DNA from: JBOFGK01 sp051649085
GTDB taxonomy: Bacteria; Bacillota_I; Bacilli_A; UBA3375
Length of the DNA stretch: 7,641 nt
Assembly: GCA_051649085.1 (NCBI GenBank)
Contig: JBOFGK010000038.1
Coordinates: 1-7,641 of the forward strand
Direction: 5' to 3'
Part shown: positions 1 to 6,739 of the stretch, one piece after another
Layout of the letters: each line of letters begins with the position of its first letter
How positions within the stretch are numbered: position 1 is the first letter of the stretch
Position numbers and translations under genes: made by a program
The notes under the pieces: model-generated
Databases searched by the model: none
What the model was told of the DNA's origin: nothing
The model's input: only the letters and a program-made list of their open reading frames with translations

Positions 1-1
1 T

Positions 2-199
2 ACAGTACATGACTTACGGCGAACATTCAGGAGTCTAGCTGCATCAGTAGGAACACCAAATCACGTCGCTCGGCTTTGTATCAATCACCGACAAGGCGGT
101 GTTGACGGTATATATGATCGGTATGAGTACTTTGAAGAACGGAAAGCTGCTCACCAGAAAGTCGCCGATCTAGTTACACCTCTCATTCATCTGGATTGA
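2..199 (+). CDS. Tyrosine recombinase/integrase, C-terminal end only (5' end outside window)
   Basis: The open frame enters from the left edge and ends at TGA 197-199, giving 65 residues. They carry the catalytic C-terminal motifs of phage/island tyrosine recombinases: HDLRRT at local residues 3-8 (box II H-x-x-R, H3 and R6), an NHR at 28-30 in the place of the family's second conserved His (H29), and IYDRYEYFEERKAA at 37-50, where Y38 is the likely nucleophile. The family cuts and rejoins DNA at attachment sites through a 3'-phosphotyrosine intermediate, integrating or excising islands. The spacing of motifs and the Y-x-R-x-x-Y-x-x-E ending are typical of P4-like integrases. Nothing in the visible part is broken, so the gene may be intact upstream. 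It is read toward the defence operon. No tRNA or obvious attachment repeat is visible here, so the integration site cannot be named. Confidence 0.9.
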   Translation, partial: TVHDLRRTFRSLAASVGTPNHVARLCINHRQGGVDGIYDRYEYFEERKAAHQKVADLVTPLIHLD

Positions 200-338
200 T
201 AAGCTCTCCGTCATTTTTGGCTAATTGGAACAAACTTTGCCTGAGTTCCTTTGAAGAAACAGACCTGGAACAAGCTATATCTCGTTCAGCTTGTTCCTGT
301 CGTAACCTATGCATCTTGCACATTTTTATTTTATGCAC
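183..338 (-). CDS. Possible small protein, 51 aa, convergent with the integrase
   Basis: On the minus strand a GTG at 336-338 opens a 51-codon frame ending at TGA 183-185. It begins MHKIKMCKMHRLRQEQ and ends KNDGELINPDE. A purine-rich stretch rich in G (reading GGAAGGGGG, about 346-354) lies 7 bases upstream of the GTG and could be a Shine-Dalgarno. ATG codons at 321-323 and 312-314 are alternative in-frame starts. The product is basic at the N-terminus, acidic at the C-terminus, hydrophilic, with no membrane segment and a probable helix through the R/Q/E-rich part. Its last codons overlap the integrase 3' end by 17 bases in antisense. No family is recognised. The plus-strand frame over the same bases is Cys-rich with a TTG start and looks like a shadow. 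The case for a real gene rests only on start context and composition. Confidence 0.4.
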   Translation of the reverse strand: MHKIKMCKMHRLRQEQAERDIACSRSVSSKELRQSLFQLAKNDGELINPDE

Positions 339-377
339 ATTAAAGCCCCCTTCCAACTACGCTCTTGGAAATGGAAG

Positions 378-395
378 TACTTGAGGGATCAAGTA
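378..395. repeat. Short inverted repeat, 7-bp arms, 4-base loop
   Basis: TACTTGA (378-384) and TCAAGTA (389-395) are perfect reverse complements around GGGA. No T-tract follows on either strand, so an operator is more likely than a terminator. It lies between the small minus-strand frame and the cargo operon, on the upstream side of both. Confidence 0.4.
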
Positions 396-425
396 TCACT
401 CCAACAGGATGAGATTCACATCTAA

Positions 426-437
426 CTTAGTACTAAG
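426..437. promoter_or_regulatory. Perfect 12-bp palindrome CTTAGTACTAAG, possible operator
   Basis: The 12 bases are fully self-complementary. They overlap TTAGTA (427-432), which lies exactly 17 bases upstream of TATAAA (450-455), so the palindrome would cover the -35 region of a weak potential promoter reading toward the MBL gene. Two other AGTACT-centred palindromes lie nearby (375-382 and 524-531). Operator function is inferred from symmetry and position only. Confidence 0.3.
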
Positions 438-549
438 GGACAAAATCTGTATAAAATATCACCAAAATCTTAGTCGTAGGGAACTAATCACAGACCAGTT
501 GACCAATTTCGAGTAATGTTACAGAGTACTCAATTTAGATAATTAAATT

Positions 550-579
550 TTTACTAAGTATAGCTAGAAACCAAATAAT
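550..579 (+). promoter_or_regulatory. Candidate sigma70-type promoter for the MBL/STAND operon
   Basis: TTTACT (550-555) and AATAAT (574-579) are separated by 18 bases and match four and five of the six consensus positions. Transcription would start near 586, leaving a leader of about 25 bases that contains the Shine-Dalgarno. The AT-richness of the region makes chance matches easy. The second candidate is TTAGTA/TATAAA at 427-455. Confidence 0.35.
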
Positions 580-597
580 AAGCGTCTTATATAAAAT

Positions 598-603
598 GGA
601 GGT
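598..603 (+). promoter_or_regulatory. Ribosome binding site GGAGGT that fixes the MBL start at 611
   Basis: GGAGGT ends 7 bases before ATG 611-613, which is ideal spacing. The in-frame ATG at 596 overlaps this site and has no ribosome binding site of its own, so 611 is the preferred start. Confidence 0.85.
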
Positions 604-610
604 GTATAAA

Positions 611-1774
611 ATGATAAAAATAAAAATGTACCCAGCTTGTCAAGGAGACGCTTTCTTAATCAGTTTTGATAATGAAAAGACCAATATAGTGATTGACATG
701 GGTTTAAAAAAAACCTATTCAACCTATATCAGACCAGATTTAATAAATCTTAAAAACAAAGGACATTGTGTTGATTTATTGGTAGTGACACATGTAGACA
801 ATGACCATATAGAAGGAGCAATCAGTTTCATTGAAGAAAATGGTAGCAAAAATTCTATTATTGGTGTTAAAGAGGTTTGGCATAACTCCTACAGACACTT
901 ACAGTTCAATAAAAAAAATAATGCATTAGAAATAGAAGAAGAATCAGCATTAAAGCAAATATGTGATCAGAATAGAAAACCATCTCAAGCAATCGGTTTA
1001 AATGACATTGGAATTAAAGAAGGTGTTACGTTAGCAGGATTATTATATGAACATAACTACAAATGGAATGAAAGATTAAATGGAAAAGCAGTTACCAAAC
1101 GAAATGAGCCAATAGAAATAGCACAAGATGTATTTATTAGATTAATCTCTCCAAATATAGAAAAAATCGATTCGCTAGCTCATACGTGGAAAAGAAAATT
1201 AGAATCCGAAATGTATAATTTTACTTTAAATGATGACAAGCTATTTGATGATGCTTTCGAGCAATATATGAAAAACCGAGAGTTATATTCAGAAACACGA
1301 GACATTTCTGATTATGAAAAAAAGTATATTTTTGAAGATTTAGTAAAAATAAATGGCACCGACAAATCTGTTACTAATGGTTCATCCATTGCATTTATAA
1401 TCGAGCATAATGATTGCAAATTATTATTCCTAGGTGATGCTCATGAAGATAATATATATGACGAATTATTGGCATTAAAGAGTGCAGGATACAATTTATC
1501 ATTTGATGCAGTAAAACTATCTCATCACGGGAGCAATAACAATATTTCTACCAGATTGCTAAAACTTATCTCATCAAAATGTTATTTAATCTCAACAAAT
1601 GGTAGGCATTCCCATCCTGATTTGGGGACTATTGCAAAGATATTGGATACAGAAAATGACATTAAAATAATATCAAACTACACCCATGAAAAATTTAATA
1701 TATTCCAACCAACAATTAAGGCAAAAGGAATTAAAGTTGAATTTATAACTACTACTGAAATTATAGTGGAGTAA
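611..1774 (+). CDS. ComEC-like metallo-beta-lactamase-fold hydrolase, first gene of an AVAST-like defence operon
   Basis: This 387-aa protein has the ordered motifs of the MBL fold: an N-terminal strand pair with GDAFLISF (12-19) and VIDMG (27-31); the metal motif HVDNDH (61-66); SSIAFII and LLFLGDAHED (258-280, metal-ligand Asp276); KLSHHGSNNN (302-311); and STNGRHSHPD (328-337). The first motif is H-x-D-x-D-H, with Asp63 where classical enzymes have His, as in many ComEC-related stand-alone hydrolases. A charged insertion of roughly 150 residues (about 100-250) separates the first motif from the second half. There is no signal peptide or membrane segment, so it is cytosolic, unlike ComEC itself. 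Members hydrolyse phosphoester-type substrates with bound metal, but the substrate here is unknown. It is followed after four bases by the protease-STAND gene, a pairing seen in AVAST type I systems, where the MBL protein is a presumed effector or accessory enzyme. Confidence 0.88.
   Translation: MIKIKMYPACQGDAFLISFDNEKTNIVIDMGLKKTYSTYIRPDLINLKNKGHCVDLLVVTHVDNDHIEGAISFIEENGSKNSIIGVKEVWHNSYRHLQFNKKNNALEIEEESALKQICDQNRKPSQAIGLNDIGIKEGVTLAGLLYEHNYKWNERLNGKAVTKRNEPIEIAQDVFIRLISPNIEKIDSLAHTWKRKLESEMYNFTLNDDKLFDDAFEQYMKNRELYSETRDISDYEKKYIFEDLVKINGTDKSVTNGSSIAFIIEHNDCKLLFLGDAHEDNIYDELLALKSAGYNLSFDAVKLSHHGSNNNISTRLLKLISSKCYLISTNGRHSHPDLGTIAKILDTENDIKIISNYTHEKFNIFQPTIKAKGIKVEFITTTEIIVE
1768..1771 (+). 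promoter_or_regulatory. Ribosome binding site GGAG inside the end of the MBL gene
   Basis: GGAG sits 7 bases before ATG 1779 and ends immediately before the last two bases of the TAA stop of the upstream gene (its G1771 is followed by the stop at 1772-1774). This arrangement favours translational coupling of the two proteins. Confidence 0.75.
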
Positions 1775-1778
1775 TCAA

Positions 1779-4700
1779 ATGGAATTACAAGAGATAGTAT
1801 TTAAAATAGAATGCAATGGAATAAGCGGCACAGCTTTTTTTATAAACAAAAATAGAGCAATAACTGCATACCACAACATCGTAGATCATGAGAAAAATAA
1901 CATAAATTGCACCCTTAGTTGTGGAAGAAAATTTAAGGCTAATCTTAGTCAGAAAGTCACGGAACACTATAAAAAATTAGATGTCGCCCTTCTTGAGCTA
2001 CATGATGATTTTCATTTTTCTGAAAATTTTAGCTTCACCAACTACAAAAAGATTGAAAATGGCACATATTGGATTTCTAGAGGATTTCCGTCAGCAAAAA
2101 AAATATCTGGTGACAACATATTATATGGTGACAATAATATTATCAATCAACAGCTAAACCATTTAAGAAACTATAAGATTGATCTTGAACTAGAACACTC
2201 TAAAAAATTATCCACCTATTCAGGTTATTCTGGCTCACCATTAGTAATTAATAATTCTATCTCAGGAATCATTAATCAAGAGTTGTTAGAAAATGGAGAA
2301 TCAAAAGAATTAACCGCATTGTCAATCAAGTATTTCATAGACTTATTATTATCTGAAGATATTGATATAATTGAAAAAGACTCTTCGACGTATAACCCGC
2401 TAAGAAGAACTCTCTCCTCGGAATGGTTTAAGCGTCATATAGATAAGGGGGTTCAAGATTTAGGTGTCCGATATACTCCTGCAATCCATGTTAAGCTTGA
2501 TGTAGAAAATAAAATAGATGCTTTATTAAAAAATAAAGGTTTTTGTGCTGAATCTAAAACTAGGTTCCATAATTATTTACTATCAATAAATAAATTAATA
2601 GAAAGACTTTCAGGTCAAACAACTTTCAAAAAATCAACTAATGAATACTCCAAGCAATCTAAACTAATCAATGACATAAATTCATCAAAAGAGAAAACCC
2701 AAAGACATTTTGAGGAATTTTGCAATAGCAAATATTCTCATTTGAACTTTAATGAATTACGTAGTGAAGCCGAGATTATTCTCAAATCAATTAAAATATT
2801 GGAGAACATACTCACAGAAAACGGATACTCTAATGAAGAAACGAAAAATGCAATTAACGCCTCCACATCTTTCCTTTCGTATTTAGAAAATCCGGATGTC
2901 AACGTCTTATTAGCAAATAACCCTTACTTACTTTTAAAAGGAAAGGCAGGAACTGGTAAATCTCACCTATTAGCAGATGCAATTCTGGCTCAGCAAAAAA
3001 ATGACATTCCAGCTATTTTATTGCTTGGGCAACATTTTACCAATGATAAATCGCCTTGGACTCAAATTTTATCAGAAATTCTAAGGATAGAAGGAACAGA
3101 ACATCAATTTTTGAGTGCATTAAATGAAATTGGTCAAGAGAGAAGGCAAAGGATTTTATTTTCAATCGATGCAATTAATGAAGGAAAAGGGAAGTATTTT
3201 TGGCCTGACCACTTTATCTCATTTGTAAATATTTTCAAACAGTACCCCTGGATATGTTTAGTCCTTACAATTCGAGATACTTATTTACCTAAGTTAGTCC
3301 CAAAAAATATTTCTGAAAAAACCGAAATCATAACAGCAAAGCACATAGGATTTTCAGGTAGAGAGCAAGATGCTATAAAAATATTTTTCAATTACTATAA
3401 AATAAATCTACCCAAAATACCTTACACAAGTGTTGAGTTTTCTAATCCTCTATTCTTAAAATTGTTCTGCGAAGGGTTGTTCTGTAGAGGATTGCATGAA
3501 ATACCTGAGGGTTACGGCGGTATATCGAGTGTCATGAATTATTTCATAGATAATATCGATGAAAAATTAGGACATCCTAAATTCTACGATTACGATAGTT
3601 CTGGAAGAGTTTGTAGAAAGATAGTCCATGCTTTAATAAAGCATAAACAGTCTAATGAAATGAGTTATATTTTGTATGATGATGCCTGTGATATTGCAAA
3701 TAAAATTGTAGAAAAATACTCAAATAAAAAAGGTTTTATTGAAGACTTAGTTCATGAAGGTCTTCTCTCTAAAAACCTTTATTGGCTTGATGATGGGCAG
3801 GATGTTGAAGGAGTATATTTTGCCTACGAAAGACTCGATGATCACTTCCTAGCTGATTTCCTAGCCAAAAATGTTATAGCTAAACACAATATAAATAATA
3901 TTTTTAAACCGGAGGGAGAGCTTTTTTATTTAATCCAAAAACACTACATATATCAAGGCACTATAGAGGCCTTATCTATCATTTTGCCAGAATTATATGA
4001 AAAAGATCTTTTTGAGCTTGTAGATGAAAATTACATTGAAAGTGATGAAATCGTTAATGCCTTTATTAATAGTTTAATATGGAGAAAATTGGATACAATT
4101 GGAGAAAAAACCACTAAGTATGTTAATGAAGTTGTATTGAAATACGAAGAATCATTTCAAAATTTCCTAGATTTCATGTATGTCGTTGCAGGTGATGTAA
4201 ATCATCCATATAACGCCAATAAACTTCACAGCATGTTGAGTACAATGCCTCTAGCTATCAGAGATGCAGAGTGGACAACACGATTAAAGTATTCTAATGA
4301 GCATGATACTTATGTTTCTAGGTTGTTGGAATGGGTTCTTAAGTCTGATATGCACCGAAGTCTTTCAGATGATTCAGCTTTGCTAACTTCTATCTCGATT
4401 TCTTGGCTCTTATCTTCAACCACTATCGATTTAAGAGACAAAGCTACATATGCACTCTCAAACATATTGATAAACAGGCTTAATCTAGGGCTTAATCTCA
4501 TAAGAATATTTCACAAAATAGATGATCCTTATATACACGAAAGAATATTCGCAGCAGTCTATGGTGCGACTTTAAATTCAGAAAATCTATCTGACCTCCC
4601 AAACCTAGCTAATTATATTGTTGATGAAATATTTCAAATGGAAGAAGTTTACCCTAATGTCTTGATTAGAGATTATGCTAGAAATATAGTGGAATATGCA

Positions 4701-6164
4701 CTCTATAGGGGGGTAGTTAATTTAGTTGATCCAGAAATTATACGTCCACCATATAATAGTAACATGCCTAGCTCCTTTCCTAGCAATGATGAAACTGATT
4801 CTTATAAATTTAATTGGGATAGTGAAGATTTTAAGCAGATACATGGTTCACAAAATAAGATATTAAGCTCGATGGTAACTGAGTATGGTAGAGGGGTATG
4901 TTGTTATGGTGATTTTGGTCGTTACACATTCCAATCCGCATTAAACTTATGGAAAGGAATAGATCCAAACCTTCTAAGTAATTATGCATGTAAGCTTATT
5001 TTTGAGAAATTTGGTTATAATGTTGATATCCATGGTCATTTTGATCGATATGCCAACGATGGCGATAGATTTGAAAATAGAGTCGAACGTATAGGTAAAA
5101 AATATCAATGGCTATCACTATATGAAGTAGTGGCTCGGGTTGCTGATAACTTCAAAATCACTGATTGGAATGATAATGAAGCTGGTTATTATCAAGGTCC
5201 CTGGCAAAACGGCTTACGGAATATTGACCCAACGTTCCCACCTCATAACGACAATAGGGAACAACTCCCAATTACAATTAACAAGATTGACTTTAATAGC
5301 TGGTCTGATGATGGAGGCTCTTGGACAACTTCAACTGATAGCTTGCCAGACCCAAAAGAAATGATTGTAAACGGTGATTTTTTATCATTAGAAGCAAGTT
5401 TCTCTTGGTCAGAACCCAATCAGTTAGGTATTGAACGTGAGAACGGTGAAAGAAAACAAATATGGTATCAAATTCGCAGTTATTTAGTAAAAGAGGCCGA
5501 ATATGAGACCCTAAAATCTTGGTTGAAAACACAAGATTTCATGGGAAGATGGTTGCCAGAAAGTAGCGAAAATTATTCAGTATTTAGTAAGGAACACTAC
5601 TGGTCTCCAGCTTATAGAGACAAAGTTGCCGACAATGAAGAATTACATTGGCAATCTATCAAGAAAAATAGGTCTGACTATTCTGATAACGAGATTATAG
5701 CTGATGTTTTACCTACTGCAGAGGAGCATAGGTGGGATGATAAGAATGGCACTTCTTTCTTAGCGCCTCGTTCCGAAATGTTTGAGGGAATGAGTTTAAG
5801 CTCATCAGAGATACCTAGTTGTTGGTTTAACAATAACGGCCAACTAGCATGTTTCGACCCTCATGTATTTGGTGAAGAGCGCTCAGAACTTATGGTGAAT
5901 CGATCCTTACTTGAAAACTTTTTAAATAAAAATAACCTAAAAATATTATGGACAGTGCTGGGTGAAAAACAAGTTTTAGGGTCAACTCCAAAAAATAACT
6001 GGATTGATATTTCAGGAGTATATTATTTATCAGAAGATTCAGTTGAAGGTAGTACTACTGTTCACTTGAAAGAGCTGGGATGGAAATCGAAGGAAAATAG
6101 CAATCGAGTTACTCCTAACTTTGATTTTAAGGAGTTGCTGAACACTCTAAAAGACTCAGATTAG
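1779..6164 (+). CDS. Trypsin-like protease-STAND NTPase fusion, Avs/NLR-like anti-phage sensor
   Basis: The 1461-aa protein starts with a trypsin-fold protease (about 1-190): GTAFFI, catalytic His32 in AITAYHNIV, Asp68 in KLDVALLEL, and Ser151 in GYSGSP. A linker contains LGVRYTPAIHV (228-238), a motif I know from Avs-type STAND proteins, then helical, possibly coiled-coil sequence to about 360. The STAND NTPase follows: Walker A GKAGTGKS (388-395), Walker B ILFSIDAINEG (459-469, Asp464), LTIRDTY with sensor-like Arg499, EFSNPLFLK (553-561), and a winged-helix-like FAYERLDDHFLADFL (681-695). After helical sequence to about 1030 comes a distinct C-terminal part with YGDFGRY (1043-1049) and ERIGKKYQW (1103-1111). 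No membrane segment is seen. In the Avs family the C-terminal region recognises phage proteins and triggers ATP-dependent assembly and effector activation; here target and protease substrate are unknown. All catalytic residues are present and the frame is unbroken. Specific subtype is less sure than the domain calls. Confidence 0.87.
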   Translation: MELQEIVFKIECNGISGTAFFINKNRAITAYHNIVDHEKNNINCTLSCGRKFKANLSQKVTEHYKKLDVALLELHDDFHFSENFSFTNYKKIENGTYWISRGFPSAKKISGDNILYGDNNIINQQLNHLRNYKIDLELEHSKKLSTYSGYSGSPLVINNSISGIINQELLENGESKELTALSIKYFIDLLLSEDIDIIEKDSSTYNPLRRTLSSEWFKRHIDKGVQDLGVRYTPAIHVKLDVENKIDALLKNKGFCAESKTRFHNYLLSINKLIERLSGQTTFKKSTNEYSKQSKLINDINSSKEKTQRHFEEFCNSKYSHLNFNELRSEAEIILKSIKILENILTENGYSNEETKNAINASTSFLSYLENPDVNVLLANNPYLLLKGKAGTGKSHLLADAILAQQKNDIPAILLLGQHFTNDKSPWTQILSEILRIEGTEHQFLSALNEIGQERRQRILFSIDAINEGKGKYFWPDHFISFVNIFKQYPWICLVLTIRDTYLPKLVPKNISEKTEIITAKHIGFSGREQDAIKIFFNYYKINLPKIPYTSVEFSNPLFLKLFCEGLFCRGLHEIPEGYGGISSVMNYFIDNIDEKLGHPKFYDYDSSGRVCRKIVHALIKHKQSNEMSYILYDDACDIANKIVEKYSNKKGFIEDLVHEGLLSKNLYWLDDGQDVEGVYFAYERLDDHFLADFLAKNVIAKHNINNIFKPEGELFYLIQKHYIYQGTIEALSIILPELYEKDLFELVDENYIESDEIVNAFINSLIWRKLDTIGEKTTKYVNEVVLKYEESFQNFLDFMYVVAGDVNHPYNANKLHSMLSTMPLAIRDAEWTTRLKYSNEHDTYVSRLLEWVLKSDMHRSLSDDSALLTSISISWLLSSTTIDLRDKATYALSNILINRLNLGLNLIRIFHKIDDPYIHERIFAAVYGATLNSENLSDLPNLANYIVDEIFQMEEVYPNVLIRDYARNIVEYALYRGVVNLVDPEIIRPPYNSNMPSSFPSNDETDSYKFNWDSEDFKQIHGSQNKILSSMVTEYGRGVCCYGDFGRYTFQSALNLWKGIDPNLLSNYACKLIFEKFGYNVDIHGHFDRYANDGDRFENRVERIGKKYQWLSLYEVVARVADNFKITDWNDNEAGYYQGPWQNGLRNIDPTFPPHNDNREQLPITINKIDFNSWSDDGGSWTTSTDSLPDPKEMIVNGDFLSLEASFSWSEPNQLGIERENGERKQIWYQIRSYLVKEAEYETLKSWLKTQDFMGRWLPESSENYSVFSKEHYWSPAYRDKVADNEELHWQSIKKNRSDYSDNEIIADVLPTAEEHRWDDKNGTSFLAPRSEMFEGMSLSSSEIPSCWFNNNGQLACFDPHVFGEERSELMVNRSLLENFLNKNNLKILWTVLGEKQVLGSTPKNNWIDISGVYYLSEDSVEGSTTVHLKELGWKSKENSNRVTPNFDFKELLNTLKDSD

Positions 6165-6176
6165 GTATGATTGAGG

Positions 6177-6230
6177 AGGAGGAAATTTCTTAGGCCTGGT
6201 AATTTTAATCAAGACTTATGTTTTCCTCCT
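6177..6230. repeat. Inverted repeat with 9-bp arms just after the operon
   Basis: AGGAGGAAA (6177-6185) and TTTCCTCCT (6222-6230) are perfect reverse complements 36 bases apart, starting 13 bases after the STAND stop codon. The long loop and absence of a T-tract make it a poor intrinsic terminator. It may still form a 3' stem on the operon transcript. Confidence 0.35.
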
Positions 6231-6300
6231 TACGTAAATCTCTAACGGAACTAGTATAGACAGTCTCAAAGAAAAACATTAAATCAGCTATCTCACAGTC

Positions 6301-6531
6301 TAAGCGTGCAACGTTCCCATACCTCCTTCTAGTTAACCGTGTAGCCGCCCCACATACGTTCCAGTCCACCAAAACAGTCAGCACACAAGTGATTTGGCCT
6401 TCATTTTGTTCAGTAAACGCCCCAAATTGGGCTTTGGTCGGTCCCTATCGTGCAACCACCCCATAGGTTTAAGCGTTAATCGTGCAGCCAACCAATATAC
6501 CCAAGGCTTAAACGTGCAACGTTCCCACATA
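6301..6531 (+). repeat. Five degenerate direct repeats, iteron-like, consensus TAAnCGTGCARC...CCC(AC)ATA
   Basis: Copies lie at 6301-6321, 6334-6356, 6445-6465, 6477-6499 and 6509-6531. Their central CG dinucleotides fall at 6305, 6338, 6449, 6481 and 6513, so spacing is 33, 111, 32 and 32 bases, close to three helical turns except for the gap. The outermost copies share the 15-mer CGTGCAACGTTCCCA exactly. All share CGTG(C/T)A(A/G)C; copies 1 and 3 lack two bases near the end. Same orientation and near-constant phase argue for protein binding sites on one face of the DNA, as in iterons of replication or transfer origins. A weaker relative may lie around 6611-6630. Confidence 0.65.
6419..6437 (+). 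promoter_or_regulatory. Activator-like box, copy A (GCCCCAAATTGGGC-TTTGG)
   Basis: The core CCCAA-A-TTGGG is a near-palindrome followed by TTTGG. It shares CCAAAT, GGGC and TTTGG in the same order with a second copy at 6686-6704. It lies inside the gap of the iteron-like array, more than 300 bases before the next start codon. Confidence 0.35.
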
Positions 6532-6545
6532 TGCCCTTGCAGTGG

Positions 6546-6582
6546 CGTTACATGTCACATTTTACATTCGTGACATGTAACG
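6546..6582. repeat. Perfect 13-bp inverted repeat, 11-base spacer
   Basis: CGTTACATGTCAC (6546-6558) and GTGACATGTAACG (6570-6582) are exact reverse complements. Each arm itself contains the palindrome ACATGT, so the site is a two-fold arrangement of two near-symmetrical half sites about 24 bases apart, centre to centre. No T-tract follows. It could be a paired operator for a dimeric regulator, or a single-strand hairpin of an origin. It lies just right of the iteron-like array. Confidence 0.6.
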
Positions 6583-6685
6583 AAACATAAATATCTTTTA
6601 AATTCATTTATATACGTTCAACCAGCAACACCAACCTAGGTCAAAATCTGGAAATTTCCTTCTGACTCTACAGACAAGACATTTG

Positions 6686-6704
6686 TCCAAATCGGGCAGT
6701 TTGG
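6686..6704 (+). promoter_or_regulatory. Activator-like box, copy B (TCCAAATCGGGCAGTTTGG)
   Basis: This copy ends 64 bases upstream of the ATG at 6769 and 27 bases upstream of GATAAT (6732-6737), a possible -10 that has no recognisable -35. A box in this position with a missing -35 is what an activator-dependent promoter would show. From memory the pattern resembles sites of FlhDC-like transfer activators (AcaCD/SetCD) of IncC plasmids and SXT/R391 elements, but I cannot compare it with a matrix here. Confidence 0.35.
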
Positions 6705-6739
6705 CGTGCCTATCTCGGCAGTTATCAGCGGGATAATGG

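Larger units (their letters stand above)
340..595. other. Non-coding stretch upstream of the cargo operon
   Basis: No frame of convincing coding quality is visible on either strand. The segment turns strongly AT-rich toward its right end. It holds the AGTACT-centred palindromes, the 7-bp inverted repeat and two promoter-like hexamer pairs. I see no tRNA, no terminator with a T-tract and no clear attachment core. Confidence 0.6.

Noticed and set aside
196..384. Plus-strand 62-codon frame after the integrase
   Set aside because: It starts at TTG inside the integrase stop region without a ribosome binding site, has an odd Cys-rich composition and lies opposite the more plausible minus-strand frame.
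596..610. ATG at 596 as the start of the MBL protein (five extra residues)
   Set aside because: It overlaps the GGAGGT that serves ATG 611 and has no ribosome binding site of its own; family members usually begin at the strand corresponding to MIKIKMYP.
4310..5532. Minus-strand and other-frame ORFs of 63-79 codons inside the STAND gene, and similar ones at 1785-1967 and 7203-7391
   Set aside because: They lie inside long, motif-bearing plus-strand genes and show no ribosome binding sites or recognisable domains.
6177..6230. Rho-independent terminator after the STAND gene
   Set aside because: The loop would be 36 bases, the stem is mixed purine/pyrimidine with limited G-C pairs, and no T-tract follows; kept only as an inverted repeat.
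479..6264. GGAACTA-like similarity between the left (about 482) and right (about 6246) flanks as attachment-site direct repeats
   Set aside because: Only about seven bases match well before the sequences drift apart, which is easily chance.
6301..6531. CRISPR array
   Set aside because: Repeats are degenerate, the interval is only about 10 bases in most cases with one 111-bp spacing, and there are no cas genes.
6301..6582. Integron attC site or cassette array
   Set aside because: The repeats lack the paired RYYYAAC/GTTRRRY boxes around an imperfect hairpin, and no cassette-sized frames lie between them.
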